Below, in pieces: positions 1-10,809 of a stretch of DNA of 64,000 bases. Both the position numbers and the translations under genes were made by a program. Origin of the DNA: Hawksworthiomyces lignivorus (Eukaryota > Ascomycota > Sordariomycetes > Ophiostomatales > Ophiostomataceae). The notes under the pieces were generated by a model. The model had not been told where the DNA came from and made no database searches. It saw only the letters and a program-made list of their open reading frames with translations. The first letter of the stretch is position 1. Every line of letters begins with the position of its first letter. The stretch is taken from positions 1-64,000 of the forward strand of contig NTMA01000039.1 of NCBI GenBank assembly GCA_002917075.1. The letters run 5' to 3'.

Positions 1-56
1 AATGGGGAGTTGTTGAACCTGGCCTATTGATTTGACCAATCAGAATTTCGTTGCAA

Positions 57-80
57 GGGGGGGGGGGGGGGGGGGGGGGG
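57..80. repeat. 24-nt poly-G tract
   Basis: An uninterrupted run of 24 G lies in the spacer before the first gene. It is the longest of several G or C homopolymers in this window. Nothing else recognisable was seen between 1 and 412. Confidence 0.9.
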
Positions 81-412
81 CGAATGGCTGCAAAATGGGG
101 GGCGAACGTATGTTTTGCCCTAAAGCACCTTTCTGTGATGGACCCCTCAGCAAACCGGGTTAGGAGGATATTACCATTCAAGCTTGCGCAAAGCTGAAAA
201 TGTTGAATCCAGACAGCACAGACTTTTCAATTATGAAGGAAGAGCTGCATTAGAGCTAGTGCTTACCTGAGCGTAGTGCAAAATAAGGCTTACACCTGTG
301 AGAATGAAATTACATGATTCAGCCTCAACAGAAACCATCTGTCTGCATCGCCCTCTCTTCAGTTTCTAGGAATTGATCAGACATCGTCAGGGTATTAACT
401 AGGCTTGAAAAC

Positions 413-1988
413 ATGGCGTCGTTCGTATGGCGCATGTTAGGATGGGGACCAAATCGGGTCCCACCACCTCTGGACCCGACGGATGAAGTACTCCCATGCC
501 ACTTCTGGGACGATTCCAAGGTAATCAGGTCCTACACTCTGATGTGGACGTTCCGCTTCGACGAGGTGCTGGATCCGGACATGCTCCATGCCGCCCTGGT
601 AGAGTTGTTTGAATTAGACACTTGGAGACGCCTCGGCGGAAGACTCCGGCTGAGGGTAAGTGCTTGCATTCTCTAGACAAAGCGGGACGGAGGCGCTGAC
701 GAAGCGGCACGCCTAGCCGGAAGGCAAGGGGGAAGTTCATATTCCGAAGCAGTTCACCCCCGAGCGGCCCGCGGTCTACTATACAAAGGATCACCATACT
801 ATGCGCATGCGCGACCACCCGCTGGCCGCAAAGCTGCCCGCGGCTGGATCCCGGCCGGCGACTTTCCCCAGCGCCCGCCAATTCACCGGTCTCGGCATCG
901 GGCCCGGCTCCCCCCGCTGCATCGATGACTATTTTTACTCAGACCTGCCTCAGTTCGCCCTGCACGTAGTCACTTTTGAGGACGGAACCCTCGTGTCGCT
1001 CAGCCACAACCACGCGACGAGCGACATGGGCGGTCTGGCCGCCATCGTGTCGGCCTGGAGCCTGGTGCTCGCCGGCCACAAGGACCGTGTGCCGTCGCTG
1101 GCCGGCTGGGGCAGCGACCCCATGGCCGCCCTGTACAAGCCTGAGCCCACAGACGACGTCCCTCTTGAAAAGGCGCACCTGGGAGACAAGCTTCTCACCG
1201 GCCTCAGCCTGGCCGTTTTTGGTATCCGGTTTCTCTGGGATTCGTATTTTTCCAACTACGAGTCGCGGATCCTCAGCATCCCGCGCAAAACTTTCGACGC
1301 ACTGATGGCACAGGCCCGAAGCCAGATTCCTCAGACTATCGATGCGAATACGGAACAGAAGCCGTTTATCAGCGAGAATGATGTCATAGTCGCGCTGATG
1401 CAGTACATCTATGCGAAACAGCTGCCTGCCGGATCGAAGCGCACCATCGCCATCCTCATGGCCTTAGACCCCCGCGAACGGGTCAAAACAGCGTTCCGCC
1501 CAGACTCTGCGTACGTGCAGAATGCCCCCTGTGGCATCCTCGTCTACTGCGTTGCAGAGGACGCCCAGACCATGCCCCTGGGAGAATTGGCTCTGCAGTG
1601 CAGGAGCGCGGTCACTAGCCAAGTCACCGAGGGCCAGATGAAGGCCACAGCATCCCTCGCATATGAGAGAATGCGGGTAGACGGAAATCAGCCCATGTTT
1701 GGCGACAGCATGATGAACTTTAGCGTCCTGTCGAACTGGTCCAAGGGCAAGCTGCTCGAGAAGACCGACTTCCGGCCCGCAGTGGTCGCCGCCGGGACAG
1801 GGTCCACACCAGGGAAGCCTGTGTATTTCCACTCGCAGAGCATTGAACCCAAGGGTCCCATGTCTATGTCTATTTGCGTTATCATGGGAAGGGATGAGAA
1901 GAAAGACTTGTGGATGGGTTGTGATTTAAAGCCCCCGGCGTGGTCTCTGCTTATGGATTTCTTGGAGAAGGTCGATGTTAGTGACTAG
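413..1988 (+). CDS. BAHD-type acyltransferase (transferase family, PF02458-like), two exons
   Basis: Exons 413-655 and 717-1988 with a 61-nt intron (GTAAGT donor, CCTAG acceptor, both phase 0) give 504 residues. The HxxxD active-site motif is visible as HATSD (H180, D184), followed by MGG. The fold context around it (PKQFTPERP upstream, a long C-terminal half with a MNFSVLSNW segment) is typical of fungal acyl-CoA-dependent O-/N-acyltransferases such as trichothecene 3-O-acetyltransferase relatives. A clear DFGWG motif is not seen; NWSKGKLLEKTDF occupies roughly its position. Substrate cannot be predicted. No neighbouring polyketide or terpene gene supports a biosynthetic cluster, so this may be a solitary detoxifying or tailoring enzyme. 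Confidence 0.88.
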
Positions 1989-3086
1989 GGTGTGGGCGAA
2001 GCCGTATCGAACGGGTCTATGGCGTATTTATATTCTTGGGCTTGTATGCACTCCTAGCAAAATATCTTTCTGATCTAGGTTCAATTTTATTCTTGACGAG
2101 CATCTCTGCTACTACCACGGCATGGAAACGTCAGAATCAGGAGGTTAGAATACTACTGATTGACAAGCCAACTTGAAAAGGATACACCGCAGACGTAGCC
2201 CTACTCACTACTAGCTACTACTCTGACCTACGTAATATAATAATCGCTTTACTATACCATAGCAGTGGTTTTTAGCTCCAGAGTATAGACGTAAATTGTC
2301 AGGATTGGCTAATAAATACGATTAAACTCTACATACAAAGTGGAACCCTCAGGGACAAAAACTTCCGCGCTGAATAACCAAAAGATTATTTTACATAAAA
2401 AGCCAGCTTCTTAACATAATGAAAATGAATAGTAGTTGAGTCTGCCACGCCTACTACGGAGCCTCCTCCAGTCTGCCTTCGGCATTCGTTAGGTGCCGCT
2501 GGGCCTTGGCACCTCCTTGGCACCTCCTTGGTGGTCCACAGAAGGTGTTGATTAGAGGGCCGTTGTCGCTACTCTGCGTGGCGGTGCCCAGGCTGGTTTG
2601 GCAGGGTGCATCACTTGTGGATAAATTGGTGATCGAAATTGGTGCCTAGAACTACTTGTATGCCTTGTGGCATATATGGGCCTACTCTGCTTACATAGTA
2701 ACGATAACTTTTTTTGCTAGGCGGCCCCTCTGTCAAAGACCAATGAAATCGCCGCTACATACGTCAACTTCTTGTGCTAACAGCCTCCTCGTTTGGGATC
2801 ATATGCTTTTTCTCACGAAAGCGAATCTTAACATACCATGCAGAACAAAAATTGCTTTTGGACGTTAGACGCGAGCAGGTGTACCTCGTCCCTGGCACTG
2901 GAAAAAGACTAGGAGCAGATTTTTTGAAAGAAAGACAAGAAGGACCTGGTTTCGATTTGTCCGTATGCTCACTGGCAGGGATTTACTTTTAAGCCAATAC
3001 AAAAGCGAGCCGAACGCTGCAAAATATATACATTCATCTGAGCTACTCTTTAAGCTTTGCTTGTTTCACAAGGCCATTTCTAAGCA
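1989..3086. other. Intergenic, no gene seen
   Basis: AT-rich spacer with only short unconvincing ORFs. A short direct repeat of CACCTCCTTGG occurs near 2509-2531. It holds the 3' region of the acyltransferase and the promoter of the phosphoesterase. Confidence 0.6.
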
Positions 3087-3887
3087 ATGTCGCCAGCACT
3101 ATTTCAAATAGTATCTGACATTCACCTCGAGACTCGGGGCTATGACTTTACTCTGAAGCAGACGGCTCCGAACCTTGCACTTCTCGGCGATATTGGACAA
3201 GTGGTCGACGACGGACTCTATGTGTTTCTAGAAAAGCAGCTGCGCAGGTACTGGAATGTGTTTTTCCTGCTGGGCAACCATGAGCCGGCCGAGACTAGCT
3301 GGCAGGAGGCCAAGAGGACGGTGCGCAGCTTTGCCGACCGGATGGAGAAGCTCAGAGAGCGTTCGACGATCGGGCGGTTTGTGTTTCTTGACCAGACCCG
3401 CTACGACCTGAACGACACTCTGACAATTCTCGGCTGCACATTGTTTTCGGCAGTGACCGAGGCGCAGCGCGACGCCGTTGCCAGCCGTTTTGTCGACTTC
3501 CAGCAAATACGGAATTGGGAAATCGACGATCATGTCAACGCACATGCCTCTGACCGCAGTTGGTTAAATTCCCAAGTTGCCACGATAGCTCAATTAGAAC
3601 CCGCACGGAAAATTGTTATCTTCACGCATCACAGCCCAACTGTCGACGAGCGAACCATCGATGAAAAGAACCGCGACAGTCCCGTGTCCTCGGGGTTTGC
3701 TACCGATCTACGCAACGATGCATGTTGGACAAACGCGTCGGTTGTCTTTTGGGCTTTTGGCCACACACATTACAACTGTGATTTCGTCGACCCTGTCGGT
3801 AAACGGGTCGTTGCAAATCAGATGGGATATGCCATGAAAGAAGAAACGACGTTTGATGCGAAGAGAAGTTTCCTTATAGGGTCGTAG
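3087..3887 (+). CDS. Calcineurin-like metallophosphoesterase
   Basis: Single-exon gene of 266 residues starting at an ATG. All metallophosphoesterase blocks are present in order: DIH at D11/H13, GD at D35, GNHE at N64/H65, a THH block near 180 and GHTH near 225. These residues bind the dinuclear metal centre. The family hydrolyses phosphoesters, but fungal cytosolic members of this small class mostly lack assigned substrates. There is no signal peptide or membrane segment, so it is probably cytosolic. The short C-terminal tail after the GHTH block looks complete. I see no link to its neighbours. Confidence 0.9.
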   Translation: MSPALFQIVSDIHLETRGYDFTLKQTAPNLALLGDIGQVVDDGLYVFLEKQLRRYWNVFFLLGNHEPAETSWQEAKRTVRSFADRMEKLRERSTIGRFVFLDQTRYDLNDTLTILGCTLFSAVTEAQRDAVASRFVDFQQIRNWEIDDHVNAHASDRSWLNSQVATIAQLEPARKIVIFTHHSPTVDERTIDEKNRDSPVSSGFATDLRNDACWTNASVVFWAFGHTHYNCDFVDPVGKRVVANQMGYAMKEETTFDAKRSFLIGS

Positions 3888-4184
3888 AGATGCCACCACG
3901 AAGACGGAATGGAAGTCCAGATGTATCGAAAGGCAGTTAACAACAGAAATCACAGCTGCGATACACAAAGCAAGAGGAGGCATTCGACCGACAAGCTTCC
4001 TTAGAAAAGGCCGCGAAGTGGACCTGCTTGGCTTCCGATTCCTTGCGAAGTAGCCTAGGTGTAGTTTTCTATCATACCTCGTCTTCATTTGTGATGGATA
4101 GAACAGCCGGGAATACGACGAAATTACATCAGAATAGTCTAAAAGTAGCTATGTAGGACAGCCAGCGTATAGATTTATTGTAGT

Positions 4185-5015
4185 TCAAGCGCTCTCTTCT
4201 TGCCTCACATTCTCAATAATTTGCAAATAATACTTCTGACACTTAAATGTCCCCAGATCAGCGGCGTTAATTCCTTGCAGTTGATCACGGTGGAATTGTC
4301 TGTATTTCTGTGGGATCTGCTGTTCGAATTGGGAGTCCCGGATATGCTCGTCGAGGTAGTGATACATGTAGCCGATAAACACTGCGAGTCTTAATCGCAA
4401 GGCGTGTTCTTCCCTGCTCAAACTGAGCCACTTTGCCACCAGCGACGAATAAAGGAAGGGCAATGCCAGAAATAAATCCATCTCGTTCATAGCCTCGTCT
4501 GATACTCCATACAGCCAATCTGCGACGGGGAGAAGTATGACTGGTGGCTGCTCACTGTCAAGCGACTGAGCGAATGCGGGCAGGCCTGCGGCTTCTTGCC
4601 GAGGTGGATAAAACGGGCTATGGAATTGCGGGATGCTCTCGAAGGCCAGGCTTGGTCTGCCTCGCTGATATCCCTTCTCCCACAAGACCCGGGCCGCCGC
4701 ATCCACATTATGGACGAGCAGGAAGAGCTCGAACACAAGAGTAGGGACGCCTACGTGCCCTAGAGCATCTTCAAACCATATGCAGACAGGGATCCCGGCG
4801 TTCCGGAGTATGCTACAGGCGGCATAGCGCGCAGGGGCTCCGGCTTGCTGAAGGGGAGACTCCATTGTGTTGCGTTGCTGGCGGACTTTCCCTAACCGTG
4901 ACGTGCCAGAACCCATACTTTCGCGATTGGAAATGAATGAGAGATCTAGGGAGCTGCCAGCGATGCGAACAATGTCCTGGGCGACACAAAGTGGCGCTCC
5001 TCGACCCCACGTCAT
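4185..5015 (-). CDS. Nucleotidyltransferase-like fungal protein, probably degenerate active site
   Basis: Open frame of up to 276 residues. The first ATG of the frame is at 5015, but the conserved-looking part begins after an internal Met at 4865 (MESPLQQAG, 226 residues), which I favour as the start. The segment from the RYAACSILRNAG helix to FELFLLV has the layout of fungal nucleotidyltransferase-fold proteins: helix, strand, GVPT turn, then a strand where active enzymes carry DxD. Here that strand reads FELFLLV, so the metal-binding acidic pair seems lost. The C-terminal half is alpha-helical and rich in charged residues. It lies head-to-head with the nucleotidyltransferase gene at 5819, about 0.8-1 kb away. 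Function is unknown and the fold assignment is inference. Confidence 0.7.
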   Translation of the reverse strand: MTWGRGAPLCVAQDIVRIAGSSLDLSFISNRESMGSGTSRLGKVRQQRNTMESPLQQAGAPARYAACSILRNAGIPVCIWFEDALGHVGVPTLVFELFLLVHNVDAAARVLWEKGYQRGRPSLAFESIPQFHSPFYPPRQEAAGLPAFAQSLDSEQPPVILLPVADWLYGVSDEAMNEMDLFLALPFLYSSLVAKWLSLSREEHALRLRLAVFIGYMYHYLDEHIRDSQFEQQIPQKYRQFHRDQLQGINAADLGTFKCQKYYLQIIENVRQEESA

Positions 5016-5818
5016 GCCAACAGCTCCAAATCGCTAAGCAACCAGTTATCAGAAATGCTCTGGGCGTATGACTGTTGTTGGCCTTGGCAGCATTCGCAAC
5101 GGCGACGAAATAAGGATAACTGGTATAAAATGTAAAAAGTGGATCCATCTATACCTTTGTCCTGGGGTGGTCTGACACCCGCCTTAGCCGTAACGCCTCT
5201 TATACCCTTTTTTGGCGAAGAGGCAACGTTTGCAACCGAGACCCATAGTATCTTTCACTTTGAACGGTGTTAAGAGCAGGTTCCTCCATGGCACTTCCTT
5301 TTGGCTGAGGGCATCAGAAAGAGGCCCAATGTTGAATGCCTGCTAGAGCTATAGGTTCGAGATGAACTTGTCAGTTTGGAAACAGCAAGAATTGCAAAAA
5401 GTAAGGTGACCTCGCATCATTTGACTGTTAGCGAAAATCAGCTGTCCGCAAAGGCGCATGTTGCAGAAGAACTTCACTTCGAAAAGTACAAGTCCTCTGG
5501 GCTACAGATGGTGACGCAGATCTTGGTCTGGTTAATTGCCTCACCCAATATAGACTATTAATTTCTGGACTTTGGCGACTGAAGCAATTAGTCTTTCACT
5601 CTACCAGAGGGAGTATATCTTACATATGATTTTTCGTCAAAAAGGATGAAAATAAGTCATCTACATCTGGAAGGCAGCCGAAAACACATCCATTGTTACT
5701 CTCTGATCTAGGACGTAAACGCCATCCAACAGCCGATGTTTCTGAAACAGCCATTGCCAGCAAGCCATTCCTGGACGGAAGAGACTTCTCCAATATATTG
5801 ATAACTAAGTCTCAGATC
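5016..5818. other. Divergent promoter region
   Basis: Spacer between the two head-to-head nucleotidyltransferase-like genes. The reading frame of the right-hand gene is open upstream to 5693, but this part does not resemble protein, and the ATG at 5819 gives a better N-terminus. No other gene seen. Confidence 0.5.
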
Positions 5819-6670
5819 ATGGGCTGTTTTCAGAGTGCTCCAAAGCATCGAGGTGATGTTGCGTCTCAGGAACGGCCGCGTGCAAGGAGCCATCCTGGCA
5901 ACGCCCAGAATAGTACACCCACAGACGCAGCTAATCTACTGAGCACCCACCGGTCCGAAGCCCCGGCCACTCTCCAGCAGACGGCACTTGGCCCGGCAGC
6001 ATCCCAGCAGAGCGGTTGCGGAACAGCTGCTCAGCCTGCCTCAGCCAACCCCAGACGATCCGTGCCACCACCCATATCACATCAAGCCACTTCAAGTCGG
6101 GCATTCAGAGATGCTATTCGTTCTATCTCCTACAGCTTGTTTGGGAGCGATTATTTTTTCATTGGAGGCATCGCAATGCAGCTGCTTGGTTCACGCCGAG
6201 CAACGGCCGACATTGACTTGCTTGTTCCGACCGGTCAAGCAAGCCATATAGCTGAGGTTCTCCGTGGTATTCGAGGATTTGGAGCAGAGAGACAGTGCAA
6301 CGGACGCTATCGCGTGTGGTATAACGCGCACGACAAACAGCACTACAACGTAGACATTATGGAACCTAGTGATATTCAAGAGGAGTTCCCAGCCCACAAA
6401 AGTGCGGTCTTGTTCCAGGGCTCTTCCAAGGTTCTCTCGCCAGAGCTCTTGCTCAACTACAAATGCGCATCTTGGTCTATGCGAGAAAGCCCCCAAAAGA
6501 AGGTCAATGACAGCCAGGATATTCTGTATTTGCTTCAGTATATGATTAGCCACAGCATTCACACCTCACGAGAGGTTGTTTTCCACGCCACTGACGATTT
6601 CCTTTACGAATTCTTTGCTAGTTACCCGCATGCTGAACAACTTTTTCGAGGTGTTGGCTTATGCTGCTAG
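5819..6670 (+). CDS. Nucleotidyltransferase (MNT/AbiEii-like fold) with myristoylation-type N-terminus
   Basis: 284 residues from the ATG at 5819. The start reads MGCFQS, fitting the N-myristoylation consensus (Gly2, small or uncharged residues, Ser6) with Cys3 available for palmitoylation, so peripheral membrane attachment is predicted. Residues 5-95 are a low-complexity S/P/Q/A linker. The catalytic core at about 105-215 carries the family signature: GGIAMQLLGSRRATADIDLLV-type sequence with the Gly-Gly turn near 114 and the DxD acidic pair in ADIDLLV, plus a third acidic strand in NVDIME. The C-terminus is helical. Nucleotide donor and target are unknown. A longer N-terminus from 5693 is open but would hide the MGC motif. 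Confidence 0.82.
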   Translation: MGCFQSAPKHRGDVASQERPRARSHPGNAQNSTPTDAANLLSTHRSEAPATLQQTALGPAASQQSGCGTAAQPASANPRRSVPPPISHQATSSRAFRDAIRSISYSLFGSDYFFIGGIAMQLLGSRRATADIDLLVPTGQASHIAEVLRGIRGFGAERQCNGRYRVWYNAHDKQHYNVDIMEPSDIQEEFPAHKSAVLFQGSSKVLSPELLLNYKCASWSMRESPQKKVNDSQDILYLLQYMISHSIHTSREVVFHATDDFLYEFFASYPHAEQLFRGVGLCC

Positions 6671-8841
6671 GGAATGGCCACTTCGGTGAGGCGAGCTACA
6701 TATATATTTCGAAAGATAGATACAAGACGATGGAACAAGATGCAGATATTATTGATATCCGCACCAAGTGGCTTAACACAAAAAAAAAAAAAAAAGACAG
6801 CTTGTTACCGCGCCACATAGAGTACGGCCGGGTGGCGTCTTATGTGTGCTTGCTGGGGCATCGTGTGCACACGCCCTTCGTCCGAGAAGCAGAGAGGGAT
6901 CTTCACTTTGCAGAGGCGCTCACGTCTGCGATTTTATGATAAGAAAGGCTATGCGCTGGGGCCACCTCCACAGATTGACTTGGCATTTTCCAAAAAGCAT
7001 TTTTCATCGAAAAATCGGCGACCTTTGGGCAGGCTCTCTTAATCGTCGACTCTCAAGCAGCAATTCCATTGCCATCTGAGATAGAGGCAATCGATCAGCC
7101 AAGACATAAATTCTGGGCAACAGCCTGAAAAAAGAATTATATAAATAAGGAGCAATTTTTGGCAATAAAAGGCATATTCATAGGAACCATTATGCGAAGC
7201 TCGAATGGTCTAGTACCGATGTCTTTCAGCTGCAATGACTTGCCCATGAGAGTTCAGGAATGGGTACGTAGTCCAGGCAGACCAGAGTAGCGATAAGAAT
7301 CTAGTTAGCAAAAAAGAAGACAGATAGAAATAGGAGTCCAGACACCATTGCAGGTCGAGCACATCAACTCCCTCCCTTCCCTCTTTGAAAAGAATTTCCA
7401 CGACTTCATCTCCTATCCTTGCAGCATGAAACCAAACTTTTCAATAGAAGCTATTTGGATGGATCTGTAATTAGCTATCTAAACGGCACATTCCGTTGTG
7501 TATCCTTCGCAAGGACAAGAATTTAGCTTTCCGCGCATCATGGAACCCAAAAAAGAGAAAGAAAGTAAGAGTAGCAGTTTGTGGTGTAACTACATGTCGT
7601 TTCGTCTGATGGAATGTGAGACGATAGCGACCCTGCATGAGGCTGGGTATAGGCGCGTACAAAAAGTCGTATTCAGCGGTTTCCTTCGCGCTGTACAGGG
7701 GTAGACACGGAGCTGTTGTCCTAATATGGACGTAAGAGAAACAGCTTCTTTCTGTGAAAATAATTTGCTTCTGGCTCTGATAAAAAAATATCATTTGTTA
7801 CGAACGCATTCATTGCGGCGTCTATTGATTCGGTGAGAAGCAATTTCAGAATTGAACCACAGGATATAACGAACTGCCTACGTAAAGGACGTTGTATGGG
7901 CACAATACTGTCTGCTCATAAATACGGTGATGCGCCAGCAAAGCGCGTCGTTTTGCTAACAAAGGGCGTCGGGCGGCCGCTCTTTTGTTCGGGTGATGGT
8001 GCAATAAGCGCACAGACAAGGGCGACAGCTCGCTTCCCCAGGCACTAGCCAAACATCCACAGCACCTCAGTGCTATCTTTAGTGACCAGGTGGGGGGTTC
8101 TAAGAACTGGCAACTGGTTTCGAAACAAAAAAAAAAGAAAAAAAAAAAGGGGGTCGTCGAAGGTTCGAAGGTTCGATTGCGTTTCTGCGCTGTTTGGACT
8201 AAAGACAAAATGTCATTTTCTACAGAGCAATATCGACCTTATCTCAAGAAGAGTGTTTGGCCTGTTCTTTAGAACTTCCAGCTGAACGCCTCCTTTTCTG
8301 CCTGCCACCTCTGACGTGCAGTCCGTATTCTCGTCCCGAAACAAAACTTCCCCATGTCTGGCCTGTGACCCTGGCTAGCAACCTTTTCGAGAAGCAGAGG
8401 AAATAGAATGATTTATGTTTCGCCTTATTTACTATAGAGTTAGATCTTTGACGCCTACTAACATAGATAACAGCTTAGCAATATACGCGGTTATTCGGCA
8501 AGCATGTAGGCAGCGAGAAGGGGAAATTTTTGTTCTGGCAGGGCTTGAATCACCGTAAATATTTTCTCACAAAACCCCCCGTCACGACTTGGTCATGACA
8601 CACTCTGCCTCGCCCATCTTGCCCAAGTCTATGCAGGGGGTCAAACCCCTTCTCAACAGACCAGGCGCGTCCCAGCCACGTCTATTTGTTATTGTCGCCC
8701 ATTTACGATCTGACCAGTCGACCTTCATTGAATTCTGATATAAATAACTGACTAGGACAATGATAAATGATCATGTATTGGAAAGCAAACCATAAATCTT
8801 TAAGAGAATAAAAACTGACTAACAACAAGTTGACCACCAAG
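6671..8841. other. Intergenic, no gene seen
   Basis: Two kilobases with A-tracts (for example 6780-6794 and near 8129) and only short unconvincing frames. No RNA gene was recognised. Confidence 0.55.
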
Positions 8842-10809
8842 ATGGCAGGCAAACAGCGGATCTCCTCACCAGGTGAGACGCGTCCGCCCATTCTTGATTT
8901 CATTAAGAAACTTTACTTTCCGTACAGCTATGTTGGCCTTGAACAAGGTCTCTGGGACGGGCTTGAAGACAACCGCTGCTTTGGGAACACCCAAAAAAGG
9001 GTTCGCTGCGGCAATCGGCTGCAGAATTCGCCTGTGCGCCGCATGGAACTCCATAATGTCTTATCAAAGCTAGTTGAGGACTACAAAGAAGACAAAAAGG
9101 TTCCCCTAACCAAAGCGTTCTTTAAAAACCTGCAGGAATTTGCCGAAGGACAGCACTGCCACCTGCATAGTCCCCAGCTAAAAGAAGTGGTGGGCCGCTG
9201 GCAGGAGCGAGACGCCGCCGAATCTAAAGCAGCGAGGGCTAAAGACAAGCATGAGGATCGGGATGACGACAACGCTTCCGTTTACTCCAACTCCTCTCAC
9301 TCCTCCAGCTCAACAGACACTTCATTGCTACAGGATCCTGACGAGACTCCGCCCAGCTCACCTACTGTCACGCCGCCCACCACGCCTCAGAAGAAAAAAT
9401 CTACCACACCCCAGAAGAAAAGGTCTACCACGTCTCAGAAGAAAAAGTCTTCCACGCTTCGGAAGAAAAAGTCTGTGCTCAGCCTCATCCAGACCAAGAA
9501 TGTGCAAGACGCCGAGAGTGACACAGATACAACATCGGAACTGGACGACAATCGCCCATCTCCCCCGGCGACCCCCACACGAGCCGCGAGATCAAGGTCG
9601 AGGCCAGGATCAAGGTTGGGGCTACGTTCAGGAGGGAGATCGGGCACAAGGCCTGGCTCTATTCAGAACGAGCAATGGACGGACGCAGACAGTTCTTCGG
9701 TTCAAGTCTGGCCACGAGAACGCCCTGTAAAATCGCGCGACTTGGGGGCGAGAGACATATCTTCTGATGTGGCTGGGGAAGAGGAAACTGAAGAAGAGTC
9801 TGTGGCAGAAGGCGTCGAGGGGGGTGACGAATGGGAAGATGAAGAGGCCGCTCAAGCAAATTCACAGCGTGTAGCTATGTCGCCGCATGCCACTGACAAT
9901 GCTCAAACCAAGACCTACGAAGAAATTTACGCCGGAACAAACTACATAAGAATCATTGGGGCCATGCAGAGTGGATATGCCCATCTAACTCGAAGCGCTG
10001 GTCGCCTCTATGTGCTCCACGATGCAAAAGGGAGAGACCTTTACAAGATTGGCTGCACCGCCGAGAAGAACTTGCAGCATCGCTGGGGTAGACACGCGTG
10101 CACCAACCTGGCCGTGAAAAGCCCAAGAAAGCCTGTTTTCGTCAGCGAGGCCATCTTTCCAGGCGCCTTCAAGGCGGAAGCTCTGATTAAAGCATCGCTC
10201 GAACACCGAAAGATGAATCGCCCCTGTGAATATTGCGGCGAAAATCATACGGAGTGGTTCTGGGTCAAGAAGGACGTGATGCTTGCCTGGGTAAACGCGT
10301 GGACAGCGTTCGTGCAGTCGAGTATCTACGACGCAGCGGGCCTGCGGACGGATGCATACGTCGGGTTCGCAGACCGGTTGCTGCGAATCACACCGGAACG
10401 TGTTCAAGCGCAGGTCAGAGCCATACCGTGCGCAGCAGATTCAGCTGCCAAGAACACAGGCGGCAACATTGGCAGCGACAGCGACGGTGCGGACCCAGCA
10501 CCGCTGCCGCCCAAGCCAAAAACGATGGCGACAGCAGCAACGGCGGTACGAAAAATGGTGCGGCGAGCTACGACGTGGGAGCGGGAGACCAGCTCTTCAA
10601 AACGAGAGAAAGAAAAACAAACATCTGCTGAGGGCAAGGACGGCGAGGACGGTCGTCCGCTCGGCCGCCTCAGAAAGCCTAATACGTGGCTTCGCAGGAA
10701 GCATTCGAGACCCCGTCAGGAAAAGGAGCAAGAGGTCGCCGAAACGGTTGATACCGACACAGGAAGAAATGTGCCCCCAAGGCCGGAAGAGACGGAAGAA
10801 GAAGATTAA
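8842..10809 (+). CDS. GIY-YIG nuclease superfamily protein (T5orf172 / DUF1766 domain)
   Basis: 655 residues from the ATG at 8842. An N-terminal segment with paired cysteines (CFGNTQKRVRCGN) and a later HCHLH element matches the leader of fungal T5orf172 proteins. Residues about 100-370 are disordered and acidic or basic, containing four 8-residue repeats of TPQKKKST type. The T5orf172 domain lies at about 385-495: GRLYVLHD, LYKIGCTAEKN, RWGRHAC, a helix with FKAEALIKASLEHR, and a CEYC element before EWFWV. This family is related to GIY-YIG nucleases of phage and mobile DNA, and fungi carry many lineage-specific copies. Substrate is unknown. The C-terminus is again low-complexity and highly charged. 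Single exon. Confidence 0.88.
   Translation: MAGKQRISSPGETRPPILDFIKKLYFPYSYVGLEQGLWDGLEDNRCFGNTQKRVRCGNRLQNSPVRRMELHNVLSKLVEDYKEDKKVPLTKAFFKNLQEFAEGQHCHLHSPQLKEVVGRWQERDAAESKAARAKDKHEDRDDDNASVYSNSSHSSSSTDTSLLQDPDETPPSSPTVTPPTTPQKKKSTTPQKKRSTTSQKKKSSTLRKKKSVLSLIQTKNVQDAESDTDTTSELDDNRPSPPATPTRAARSRSRPGSRLGLRSGGRSGTRPGSIQNEQWTDADSSSVQVWPRERPVKSRDLGARDISSDVAGEEETEEESVAEGVEGGDEWEDEEAAQANSQRVAMSPHATDNAQTKTYEEIYAGTNYIRIIGAMQSGYAHLTRSAGRLYVLHDAKGRDLYKIGCTAEKNLQHRWGRHACTNLAVKSPRKPVFVSEAIFPGAFKAEALIKASLEHRKMNRPCEYCGENHTEWFWVKKDVMLAWVNAWTAFVQSSIYDAAGLRTDAYVGFADRLLRITPERVQAQVRAIPCAADSAAKNTGGNIGSDSDGADPAPLPPKPKTMATAATAVRKMVRRATTWERETSSSKREKEKQTSAEGKDGEDGRPLGRLRKPNTWLRRKHSRPRQEKEQEVAETVDTDTGRNVPPRPEETEEED
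9382..9477 (+). repeat. Four-unit 24-bp coding minisatellite
   Basis: Four consecutive 24-bp units encode TPQKKKST, TPQKKRST, TSQKKKSS and TLRKKKSV inside the linker of the T5orf172 protein. The units are diverged at third positions and at some residues. They add a lysine-rich, possibly nucleic-acid-binding or nuclear-targeting tract. Confidence 0.85.
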
